This document shows positions 1 through 5,046 of a DNA stretch of 5,694 bases, piece after piece. The translations under genes were made by a program, and so were the position numbers. The stretch lies in the NCBI GenBank assembly GCA_020057445.1, contig JAGVFV010000021.1:1-5694 (forward strand), given 5' to 3'. The notes beneath the pieces are model-generated. The model was not told the DNA's origin and searched no databases. It saw nothing but the letters and a program-made list of their open reading frames with translations. The stretch's first letter is position 1. Each line of letters begins with the position of its first letter. The stretch is from an archaeon (GTDB lineage Archaea > Nanobdellota > Nanobdellia > Woesearchaeales > JAHJEM01).

Positions 1-87
1 CCGAAGGAGGCGGGACACTTCCCGAAGCTGCGGCTTTTCCAAAAAAAGGGAAAAGCGCCTCATCTCTTCATTTTTAAAGAACAGCAT
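1..87 (-). CDS. N-terminal 29 codons of a winged-helix-like protein, cut by the window edge
   Basis: The minus-strand frame is open from an ATG at 87-85 to the left edge. It starts MLFFKNEEMRRF and continues through SLFLEKPQ to LREVSRLLR. The last part resembles the second helix of archaeal winged-helix domains, where an 'LRE(I/V)(A/S)RLL' segment precedes the recognition helix. Such N-termini occur in DPANN regulators and in winged-helix/nucleotidyltransferase fusions. The ATG lies 6 nt after the stop of the MFS-like gene on the same strand, so the two are probably co-transcribed. No Shine-Dalgarno is visible, so translation may depend on reinitiation. The DNA-binding domain is inferred from 29 residues only; the rest of the protein and its partners are unknown. 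The plus strand is also open here, but its peptides look like shadows. Confidence 0.55.
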   Translation of the reverse strand, partial: MLFFKNEEMRRFSLFLEKPQLREVSRLLR

Positions 88-93
88 TCTTTT

Positions 94-1512
94 TCACGTC
101 CGCTTCGCATTCATCATAAACACGAGGATGAACGCGATTGGCATAATCACAAAAGCAGTGCTTGCAGCGATGACCATGAAGAATGTCGACAAACCTGCCT
201 CTTCTGCAAGATACGCGCCAAGAGGGATCAGGACCAATAAGGGAAGGAGTGATGCGAAACTGAGAGAGCTATAGTATTTCCTGCGTTCCTCCTCATCCAT
301 CAGCCTTTTTGCAAGAAGGCTCATGGCAACACCGACGATGACCGCACCCATGACCGAGATCGCGTTCGCGATTCCCACAGTCAGCAGATTCAGGTTGAAC
401 ACGAGAGTGAATGGCATGAATGCCATGAGTATGATGCCAAAGACGATCATCGGAGCGACCCCGATCGCCCGCTCAATCCTCTTCGTCAGCACCGGGCCGA
501 TGAAGCTCACCAGAAGCGCGACACCAAAGATGACCGCCACATTCATGAAACCGCCAAACCCGACCGACTTGAACTGCTTGTAGATGTAAATGCCATAATA
601 CGAATTCCCGAGAAGCTGCACCACAGTGATCAGGATGGAGAGCAAGAGCAGCAAGAACACGAGCCGCTTCTTGAACACCTTCATGTTCTCCTTCATCTTA
701 TTGAAATAGACACCGATGAACTTCGACAGGCGGAATTGCTTCTCTTGAGGCTTATAGTCCAAGTAATTGATGAAATAGCCGGAAAGGATGAATGCGAAAG
801 CTGAAATCTCAAATGCGAGCAAATACCCGTACACCGGATACCTAGCGCCAAGCACATTCACCGTCATCCCATCAAGAGGGATCTTATCCATCAGATAGGC
901 AGAGATAAAGAACGTCAGCATGGTGATCAGGATCCCGTAGTAGCTGATACGCACAAGAAAATGCGTCATCTTCTCCTTCCTTATAGTCTCCCGGATGATC
1001 TTGTTGTAGAAGTCACCGTAGCTCACGACACCGATCGCGCCAAGGAGAAGCGAGAGGGAAAACAGCCAGATGAGCTTCATCTTGATGCCGACAGCCATGA
1101 ACAGAAAAGAGAACCCGAAGAGAATGCCTGACTTGCTGATGAATCCCTTGGAGAGATCATGCACGTTCGAATATTCATGGATGAACGACGATAAGAAGAT
1201 GGACAGCAACGACTTCAAGCCGTTCATGAGCCCGATCAAGAAATACCCCGCCCCGATGAGATAGAACAGGATATTGACGAACTGGTGAGTCACAAACCCG
1301 TACCCGATGCGATCGAGGATCTCCTTCCAGCTGAAGATCTTCACTGCCTTTTCCTGGCCAGTCTGGCCTTTCGACCTCTTGGTGATGCGAAAGATGGCCT
1401 CATCAATGTCTTTTTCCAGATAGCCCTGCTTGATGAACTTCTCGCGCAGCTCCTCCAAAGAATTGTAGTTATTGACTTCCTCTTCGACACGCTCAACCAA
1501 GTCCTCTGGCAT
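94..1512 (-). CDS. MFS-like 12-TM membrane protein with a soluble helical N-terminal domain
   Basis: A 472-aa protein. Residues 1-65 are soluble and charged: an acidic helix is followed by a 'SLEELREKFIKQGYLEKDIDEAI' type segment (about residues 18-40). This resembles the small UBA-like helical modules seen at the N-termini of other archaeal membrane proteins. From about residue 73 to 467 there are roughly 12 hydrophobic segments, with a basic, charged central stretch at about 252-283. That 6+6 arrangement is typical of the Major Facilitator Superfamily. Loops such as 'AKRLMDEEERRKYYSS' (401-416) are cytoplasmic-looking. I see no motif that fixes a substrate. The start at 1512 is preferred over an in-frame ATG at 1575 because a TATA box (1533-1543) lies between them, with its centre about 26 nt before 1512, implying a leaderless mRNA. 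A winged-helix-like gene follows 6 nt downstream. Transporter class is fairly likely, specificity unknown. Confidence 0.8.
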   Translation of the reverse strand: MPEDLVERVEEEVNNYNSLEELREKFIKQGYLEKDIDEAIFRITKRSKGQTGQEKAVKIFSWKEILDRIGYGFVTHQFVNILFYLIGAGYFLIGLMNGLKSLLSIFLSSFIHEYSNVHDLSKGFISKSGILFGFSFLFMAVGIKMKLIWLFSLSLLLGAIGVVSYGDFYNKIIRETIRKEKMTHFLVRISYYGILITMLTFFISAYLMDKIPLDGMTVNVLGARYPVYGYLLAFEISAFAFILSGYFINYLDYKPQEKQFRLSKFIGVYFNKMKENMKVFKKRLVFLLLLLSILITVVQLLGNSYYGIYIYKQFKSVGFGGFMNVAVIFGVALLVSFIGPVLTKRIERAIGVAPMIVFGIILMAFMPFTLVFNLNLLTVGIANAISVMGAVIVGVAMSLLAKRLMDEEERRKYYSSLSFASLLPLLVLIPLGAYLAEEAGLSTFFMVIAASTAFVIMPIAFILVFMMNAKRT

Positions 1513-1532
1513 GATAAAAACTGAAGGAGTGT

Positions 1533-1543
1533 CTTTTATAAAG
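1533..1543 (-). promoter_or_regulatory. TATA box of the MFS-like gene (leaderless)
   Basis: On the minus strand the site reads CTTTATAAAAG. Its centre is about 26 nt from the ATG at 1512, the usual TATA-to-start distance in archaea, so transcription should begin at or next to the start codon. No SD motif precedes that ATG, which agrees with a leaderless transcript. Confidence 0.65.
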
Positions 1544-1665
1544 TTATTGTTTTGCCACCCTCCTGAAATTACCACTCTGCACTCGATGCAAGAACGACAG
1601 AATTATCCATCTCATCATTGCGAAAGAGCACGCGCTGCTGCATAAGAAAAATTATGTACGAAAGT

Positions 1666-1675
1666 TTTATAAATA
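1666..1675 (+). promoter_or_regulatory. TATA box of the propeller/ATPase operon
   Basis: TTTATAAATA, preceded by an A/G-rich GAAAG that could serve as the BRE. A start about 26 nt downstream of the centre falls near 1696, a few bases before the ATG at 1704 and next to a TTG at 1695. The intergenic region shared with the divergent MFS-like gene is about 190 bp and otherwise shows no clear motif. Confidence 0.65.
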
Positions 1676-1703
1676 TGCCAATGCAGGATAAATCTTGAGA
1701 GCA

Positions 1704-2945
1704 ATGGGATTACTGACATCACTCTCACTCAAAAAAGAGGGGAGACTAACTGAAAAATGGACATATGACTCTAAGAGTAGCCTTCTTTGCGGACCCTCTG
1801 TGAGCAATCTCAACAACGACGGCGATGAATCGATTGTCATCGCGACAAAAAACGGCACGATCATCTGCCTGGACGAAAATGCCTCCCTCAAATGGGAATT
1901 TCGCATCTCAGAAAAAATCGATAGTGTCGACCTCATGTTCCTCGAGGCAGAATCCATCCACAGCATCCTCACGCCACCACAGGCCTATGACATCGACGGC
2001 GACGGGAAAAAGGAGATCATCTTCGGCACGCAGCTTGGAACCTTATACGTCCTTTCCTCCCAAGGAAAACTGCTCTGGAAATTCGCCACGGGATCCGCAA
2101 TCCGCGGGGGAGCGCTCTCCTGCGACATCAATAATGATGGAAAGATGGAAATCATCTTCGGATCAGACGACAAGAAGCTCTACGTGCTGACGAACAAGGG
2201 AAAGCTCCTTTGGACCCACACCCTTTCCTGCGGCATACAGACAACCCCTGCCGCCTCACAGAAACAGCGCTCCATCGTCTTTGGCGATGACGACGGCAAC
2301 ATCAACTGCCTCTCTTTTGAAAAAAAGATACTCTGGTCCTACCAGACCGGAGGAAAGATACTTGCAGAGCCCACCATCGCCACGCTCTCAGGCGAAGATG
2401 GTGAACTCATCTTCTGCGGATCCACAGACAACAAGATCTATGCCCTTGACTTCCAAGGCAACCTGCGATGGGCCTTCCAGACCCAAGGCTCAATCCTTGC
2501 CAAATGCATTGTCGCAGATATCGACGAGGATGGCATTACCGAAATCCTTGTCACCTCTTGCGACAATTCTGTCTACATGATCTCCCGCGACGGGGAAAAG
2601 ATCTGGTCCTACCAGACCGACTTCTGGATCGGATCGCCGCCCGTCCTCATGGACATCGACAATGACAAGCATGCCGAAGTCATCGTCGGAAGCTATGACC
2701 ACAATCTCTATGTCCTCTCAGGTGAAGGAAGCTACGTCCTTGACCACATCCCAGGCCTCTCCAACATCATCCACCAGGCAGGGCATTATGCAGATATCCA
2801 GACGCAGGACCCTGGAGAGAACATCGGCAAGAAAATCTGGCAATACGGATTTTCTGACATCATCATGGGCATAGCCCATACTAAAAAAGATCTGATTGTT
2901 GCTGTGAAGACCGGGAAAATAGTCTGTCTTTCCCACACGAGGTGA
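1704..2945 (+). CDS. Cytoplasmic PQQ-like/FG-GAP beta-propeller protein
   Basis: A 413-aa protein built almost entirely of repeats of about 41-60 residues, each opening with a W-x-[YF/H]-x-T type strand. Trp lies at 19, 64, 125, 170, 211, 256, 301 and 379. Each repeat ends in a 'LYVLS..GKLLW' strand pair, which fits a 7-8-bladed PQQ-like propeller; the last partial repeat (379-413) may close the ring. Several blades carry FG-GAP/EF-hand-like Ca-binding loops: N35-G40, D96-G101, D141-G146, D272-G277 and D317-D321, the last without the usual Gly. No signal peptide or TM segment is visible, so it is probably cytoplasmic, unlike most secreted FG-GAP proteins. The start at ATG 1704 leaves a leader of about 8 nt; an in-frame TTG at 1695 adds three residues. 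It is followed by a KaiC-like ATPase, suggesting a scaffold or ligand sensor for that enzyme. Propeller fold is confident, role inferred. Confidence 0.85.
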   Translation: MGLLTSLSLKKEGRLTEKWTYDSKSSLLCGPSVSNLNNDGDESIVIATKNGTIICLDENASLKWEFRISEKIDSVDLMFLEAESIHSILTPPQAYDIDGDGKKEIIFGTQLGTLYVLSSQGKLLWKFATGSAIRGGALSCDINNDGKMEIIFGSDDKKLYVLTNKGKLLWTHTLSCGIQTTPAASQKQRSIVFGDDDGNINCLSFEKKILWSYQTGGKILAEPTIATLSGEDGELIFCGSTDNKIYALDFQGNLRWAFQTQGSILAKCIVADIDEDGITEILVTSCDNSVYMISRDGEKIWSYQTDFWIGSPPVLMDIDNDKHAEVIVGSYDHNLYVLSGEGSYVLDHIPGLSNIIHQAGHYADIQTQDPGENIGKKIWQYGFSDIIMGIAHTKKDLIVAVKTGKIVCLSHTR

Positions 2946-2946
2946 T
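2939..2946 (+). promoter_or_regulatory. Shine-Dalgarno of the KaiC-like gene, overlapping the propeller stop codon
   Basis: GAGGTGAT is complementary to the archaeal 16S 3' end and sits 4 nt before ATG 2951. The propeller's TGA (2943-2945) is part of this motif, so ribosomes ending the first gene stop directly on the next gene's binding site. The motif also argues for ATG 2951 over the in-frame GTG at 2942, which lies inside it. Confidence 0.85.
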
Positions 2947-2950
2947 ACTA

Positions 2951-3763
2951 ATGGTTGAACAAATCGTCGCACGAAAAGAGGATATCAAGCGCATCAAGAC
3001 CTACATTGAAGGATTCGACGAGGCATTGCAAGGAGGAGTGCCGCAGAGGCATATCACCCTCGTCACAGGCTCTGCCGGAACCATGAAAAGCTCGCTCTGC
3101 CTCAACATACTCTACAACGAGGCGCTCCATGGCGTCACCGGACTCTACCTCTCGCTTGAACAGTCCCACGCATCACTCATCAACCACATGATCAACATGG
3201 GCTATGACTTCTCGAAAGTCAACCTCGTCATCATCAAAGACCTCTCCAAGATACAGGCGAGCATCGCCTCAATAAAAAACAACAAGGCAGGAAGCCTCGT
3301 CCTCGTCGATGTCGCCTGCATCAGGAAAGAGATCAAAGAAGTGAAAATCGACGAAAACCGCTCCTGGCTCAACGTCCTCAAGAACATCGTCATGAAGATC
3401 AAGGCAGAGACGCCCTGCGAGCTCTTCATCCTCGACTCGCTAAAAGCCCTCTATGTGCTCTCCAAATTCCAGAACCCGAGGATCGAGCTCTTCTACATAT
3501 TCGAGTTCCTCAGGGACATGGACCTCACCACATTCCTCATTTCAGAGATCCCGCCAAACGCGGAAAAATACGGGGAATACGATGAAGACTTCCTCGCAGA
3601 CGGCATCATCCACCTGCGGCTCACACCCTTCAGACGAAACATCGTCCGCGAAATCTCTGTCGTCAAGATGAGGACGACCGAATGCAACAACGACGTGTTT
3701 TCCCTCGAGTTCAAGAACGGGAAATTCAAGGCGCTCTACGGCGGACAAAACCCCCTCCTCTAA
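2951..3763 (+). CDS. Single-domain KaiC-like (RecA-superfamily) ATPase
   Basis: A 270-aa protein, the size of archaeal one-domain KaiC homologues. A 'FDEALQGGVPQRHITLVTG' lead-in (about 22-40) is typical of KaiC/RadA-like proteins. The Walker A loop is GSAGTMKSS (40-48). The next strand ends in LSLEQS, placing E70 at the catalytic glutamate position, with Q71 where KaiC often has a second Glu. Walker B is LFILDS (158-163, D162). Near the C-terminus, VVKMR (K239, R241) matches the K-x-R pair that in KaiC contacts ATP of the neighbouring subunit. A hexameric ATPase is therefore the expectation, from family knowledge. It is cytoplasmic, translationally coupled to the beta-propeller gene, and ends tail to tail with the minus-strand 107-aa gene. 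Substrate or signalling partner is unknown; family members act in archaellum assembly, signalling and regulation, so no name is assigned. Confidence 0.88.
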   Translation: MVEQIVARKEDIKRIKTYIEGFDEALQGGVPQRHITLVTGSAGTMKSSLCLNILYNEALHGVTGLYLSLEQSHASLINHMINMGYDFSKVNLVIIKDLSKIQASIASIKNNKAGSLVLVDVACIRKEIKEVKIDENRSWLNVLKNIVMKIKAETPCELFILDSLKALYVLSKFQNPRIELFYIFEFLRDMDLTTFLISEIPPNAEKYGEYDEDFLADGIIHLRLTPFRRNIVREISVVKMRTTECNNDVFSLEFKNGKFKALYGGQNPLL

Positions 3764-4083
3764 GACTTCAAGTACGTCCTGACAAAAAGACGGCGAAACA
3801 GAAGGATAAGCAGTCCTGCAACGACATACATGATCACCGCGATGATCACCGCATTCTCGACAAAGGGTAGCCCGCTCAGCGTGACCGTGCTGCACATAGA
3901 CGCGTTTGTCACCGTATCAAACTCGCAATCAGACTTCGTCGTCATGACAAGGGCGAGCATGCCTCCGAAAAAAAGACCCATCCATACTGAAATGAAGAGA
4001 AGAGTTGGCCGAAGGAAACGAAAAAAGCGAAAGACCCTTATCAGGATAGGACCTATTCTCGAAAGGATGTCTTTAAGCGTCAT
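3760..4083 (-). CDS. Two-TM membrane protein of unknown function
   Basis: A 107-aa protein I do not recognise. The N-terminal 25 residues are basic (R9, R16, R19, R22, R25) and probably amphipathic at the inner membrane face. TM1 is about 27-48. A loop of about 27 residues follows with two cysteines, C53 and C64, which could form a disulfide. TM2 is about 76-96 and the tail is basic (RR at 97-98, R102, K106). By the positive-inside rule both ends are cytoplasmic and the Cys loop is outside. Its ATG overlaps the TGA of the cupredoxin-like gene as ATGA, so it is almost certainly translated by coupling with that gene and may act with it at the membrane. Its TAG overlaps the TAA of the convergent KaiC-like gene by 4 nt. 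Confidence 0.75.
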   Translation of the reverse strand: MTLKDILSRIGPILIRVFRFFRFLRPTLLFISVWMGLFFGGMLALVMTTKSDCEFDTVTNASMCSTVTLSGLPFVENAVIIAVIMYVVAGLLILLFRRLFVRTYLKS

Positions 4084-4520
4084 TTCACGATGAGCTTTGT
4101 CCTTGCCTTCACTCCCTTCGCCTCACAGGGATACTCGTCAGCGATCACGAACGTGCCTTCTTCTGCCACAAACTCGGCATAATTGACCTCCTTTCCCCTG
4201 ACAGAAATCTCCACATCCATGCCACGGACGGCAATACGATGCGTCAGGCCGGAAGGATCATAGGTTGTCGCTTCCAGACGGATGCGATCGCCCGGCTTTG
4301 CGACAAACACTGCAGGAGTGAGGGCACAATCCTTCGAGATTATACTGAATGTGCGCTCAGTCCCTGTCGGAACAGCACCATCATCAAAGACAACATACCC
4401 TGTCATCCCATCAGATGACACAGGACCAGATGTCACCAGGATCCCAGTAAGAACGATAAGAACAACCCCCACTGCCAGAGCAAGAGTATATGAACGCAAC
4501 CAAGGCATCTTTTCTTCCAT
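4080..4520 (-). CDS. Membrane-anchored cupredoxin-like domain protein
   Basis: A 146-aa protein with a TM anchor or uncleaved signal at about 11-30 and an external beta-rich domain (about 40-146). The domain follows the cupredoxin pattern of CoxII/plastocyanin-like proteins: 'TPAVFVAKPGDRIRLEA' (68-84) matches the usual 'F.P..I.VK.GD.V.L' strands, then GLTHRIAV (91-98) with H94 at the first copper-His position, and 'EEGTFVIADEYPC' (120-132) with C132 at the copper-Cys position. The second His normally found a few residues after the Cys is absent (CEAKGVKARTK), and there is no CuA CxxxC. Metal binding is thus doubtful, and C65 with C132 could form a disulfide instead. M101 is a further possible ligand. 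The start at 4520 is chosen because GGGTGAT lies 4 nt upstream and the TATA box lies before it; a longer ATG at 4586 lies upstream of the promoter. First gene of a two-gene operon. Confidence 0.8.
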   Translation of the reverse strand: MEEKMPWLRSYTLALAVGVVLIVLTGILVTSGPVSSDGMTGYVVFDDGAVPTGTERTFSIISKDCALTPAVFVAKPGDRIRLEATTYDPSGLTHRIAVRGMDVEISVRGKEVNYAEFVAEEGTFVIADEYPCEAKGVKARTKLIVK

Positions 4521-4524
4521 GCAT

Positions 4525-4531
4525 ATCACCC
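4525..4531 (-). promoter_or_regulatory. Shine-Dalgarno deciding the cupredoxin-like start
   Basis: On the minus strand GGGTGAT ends 4 nt before ATG 4520. Together with the TATA box at 4557-4565 it implies a leader of about 15 nt and rules out the upstream ATG at 4586. Confidence 0.8.
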
Positions 4532-4556
4532 GTACCTTCTCCAAACGACGCCCAGT

Positions 4557-4565
4557 TATATAAAT
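4557..4565 (-). promoter_or_regulatory. TATA box of the cupredoxin/two-TM operon, near-symmetric
   Basis: On the minus strand the site reads ATTTATATAA; on the plus strand TTATATAAAT. A start about 26 nt away on the minus strand lies just before the SD. The core is almost palindromic, so it could also direct plus-strand transcription beginning near 4587, inside the foldback element. The flanking direct repeat of that element begins only about 6 bp away, in the BRE region. Confidence 0.65.
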
Positions 4566-4570
4566 ATTTC

Positions 4571-4578
4571 GCTCAAGG
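4571..4578. repeat. Left copy of 8-bp direct repeat (putative target-site duplication)
   Basis: GCTCAAGG, identical to 4798-4805. The identity extends to 10 nt (CGCTCAAGGG at 4570-4579 and 4797-4806), the extra bases overlapping the element's GG/CC ends. It lies directly outside the inverted repeats at both ends, as a target-site duplication would. Confidence 0.7.
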
Positions 4579-4606
4579 GGTAGCATTGAAAAGTTCCGGT
4601 AGCAGC
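4579..4606 (+). repeat. Left terminal inverted repeat
   Basis: 28 nt. GCATTGAAAA (4583-4592) is complementary to 4784-4793 and CCGGTAGCAGC (4596-4606) is complementary to 4758-4768, both without mismatches. The three bases between (4593-4595) match imperfectly. Confidence 0.7.
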
Positions 4607-4757
4607 ATCAGTCGAGCCATGACAAAAATCCACATCCGATGAGGTGCGGGGGATGCCCCCTCGGTCACAGAAATGCAGACATTTCTGGGACTCATAGCAA
4701 TCTTCGATTGCAATGAGGGTGCACCGGATGAGTGTGGAGAAGAGCGGACGGCGAGAA

Positions 4758-4797
4758 GCTGCTACCGGCTTCCCGAAAGGAAGTTTTCAATGCGACC
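4758..4797 (-). repeat. Right terminal inverted repeat, carrying a 12-nt insertion
   Basis: 40 nt, pairing with 4579-4606. The extra 12 nt (4769-4780) create a local hairpin, CTTCC-CGAAA-GGAAG (4769-4783 with one unpaired C shift), so on folding the long stem becomes a three-way junction rather than a simple hairpin. Confidence 0.68.
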
Positions 4798-4805
4798 GCT
4801 CAAGG
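4798..4805. repeat. Right copy of 8-bp direct repeat (putative target-site duplication)
   Basis: GCTCAAGG, identical to 4571-4578. If the element is removed with one copy, the remaining spacer between the cupredoxin TATA box and the next promoter would be an ordinary intergenic region of about 350 bp or less. Confidence 0.7.
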
Positions 4806-4916
4806 GCAAGAAGCATACGTGCTGAGGCAGTTCCTCGCTCCCGTCCATCGACTGGGGGATATTCAGGGAGAGCGCACTCCTGGTTTCACTACATCCCACT
4901 TGTGCATTTCGTAAAG
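4806..4916. other. Non-coding spacer between foldback element and next promoter
   Basis: No reading frame here has a start signal. Weak local hairpins can be drawn: AGCA/TGCT at 4812-4823, GAGG/CCTC at 4824-4836, and GGAG/CTCC at 4867-4880. A 6-bp pairing of CCGTCC (4841-4846) with GGACGG (4746-4751) would link this spacer to the foldback element, which is the only hint that the two might form one RNA. Otherwise I see nothing in it. Confidence 0.4.
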
Positions 4917-4924
4917 CTTATAAA
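4917..4924 (+). promoter_or_regulatory. TATA box of the miniprotein/four-TM operon
   Basis: CTTATAAA, preceded by GTAAAG as a possible BRE. A start about 26 nt from the centre falls near 4947, immediately before the SD at 4948, giving a leader of about 13 nt, the same layout as the cupredoxin promoter. Confidence 0.68.
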
Positions 4925-4947
4925 TGCCGCTCTCTCAAATGCCAGAA

Positions 4948-4954
4948 GAGGTGA
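4948..4954 (+). promoter_or_regulatory. Shine-Dalgarno of the 27-aa miniprotein
   Basis: GAGGTGA, 5 nt before ATG 4960. It is the strongest evidence that this very short frame is translated; there is no comparable motif before the downstream ATG at 5047. Confidence 0.8.
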
Positions 4955-4959
4955 GCATC

Positions 4960-5043
4960 ATGAAAGACCACTACTTACCGTTCCTCGCGATCGTTGCGCT
5001 TGTCGCGATCGTCGCGATCGTCATCCTTGTCACACTCATATGA
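4960..5043 (+). CDS. 27-aa single-TM miniprotein
   Basis: The frame encodes MKDHYLP followed by 20 almost purely aliphatic residues (a run of A, I, V and L) and a TGA. It is one membrane span with a very short polar N-terminus. A TATA box and a full GAGGTGA site at ideal spacing sit directly upstream, and the 191-aa membrane protein starts 3 nt after the stop with no SD of its own. The miniprotein may be a subunit or stabiliser of that neighbour, or its translation may mainly deliver ribosomes to the next start; both are inferences. The aliphatic run is coded in part by three CGCGATCG octamers (4986, 5004, 5013), reflecting a repeated Ala-Ile-Val motif. I do not recognise a family. Confidence 0.7.
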   Translation: MKDHYLPFLAIVALVAIVAIVILVTLI

Positions 5044-5046
5044 ACC

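Larger units (their letters stand above)
4579..4797. mobile_element. 219-bp foldback element, MITE-like, with terminal inverted repeats and 8-bp duplication
   Basis: The ends are imperfect inverted repeats. The left end reads GGTAGCATTGAAAAGTT and the right end, in reverse complement, GGTCGCATTGAAAACTT (15 of 17 identical). Both continue into an identical 11-mer, CCGGTAGCAGC, after a 12-nt insertion in the right copy. The inner part also folds: CCACA 4630-4634 with TGTGG 4733-4737, GGTGC 4643-4647 with GCACC 4721-4725, and three hairpins (4648-4660; 4668-4687 with an 8-bp stem; 4691-4717 with an 11-bp stem broken by one A-A mismatch and a UUC loop). No ORF with a start signal is present, so any transposase must act in trans. 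An 8-bp duplication and GG-ended repeats with a TTG(C)AAA-like block recall IS6-family ends, but that is a tentative comparison from memory. The alternative is a structured non-coding RNA. Confidence 0.62.

Noticed and set aside
33..56. Hairpin GCTTTTCC/GGAAAAGC with an A-rich loop as a terminator for the MFS-like gene
   Set aside because: It lies inside the open frame of the following gene, and on the minus strand the T-run is in the loop, not after the stem; a bacterial-style terminator is not expected in an archaeon.
1..77. Plus-strand frames open from the left edge, one ending at a TAA at 75-77
   Set aside because: All three plus frames are open over this short stretch; the minus-strand frame with a start 6 nt after an upstream stop and a winged-helix-like sequence is more convincing.
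1513..1575. In-frame upstream ATG giving a 493-aa MFS-like protein
   Set aside because: The extension would translate through the TATA box at 1533-1543, and the added residues are not conserved-looking; the leaderless start at 1512 fits better.
1641..1656. CATAA-6-TTATG palindrome upstream of the propeller promoter as an operator
   Set aside because: Only 5-bp arms in an AT-rich stretch, no second copy in the window; chance is likely.
1675..1698. Seven-codon upstream ORF before the propeller gene
   Set aside because: Its ATG lies within or next to the TATA box, upstream of the expected transcript start.
4521..4586. In-frame upstream ATG giving a 168-aa cupredoxin-like protein
   Set aside because: It lies upstream of the TATA box and the added sequence includes both the promoter and the SD of the ATG at 4520.
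4769..4796. CRISPR repeat, suggested by GAAAG and TTTTCAATG motifs
   Set aside because: Only one direct copy and one inverted copy occur, with no regular spacers.
4579..4910. RNase P RNA or SRP RNA
   Set aside because: I looked on both strands for the conserved GAGGAAAGTCC and ACAGAA pairing regions of RNase P and the GGAAGG..GAGCAGC tip of SRP helix 8. A CACAGAAA occurs at 4666 but inside a plain hairpin, and the partners are missing.
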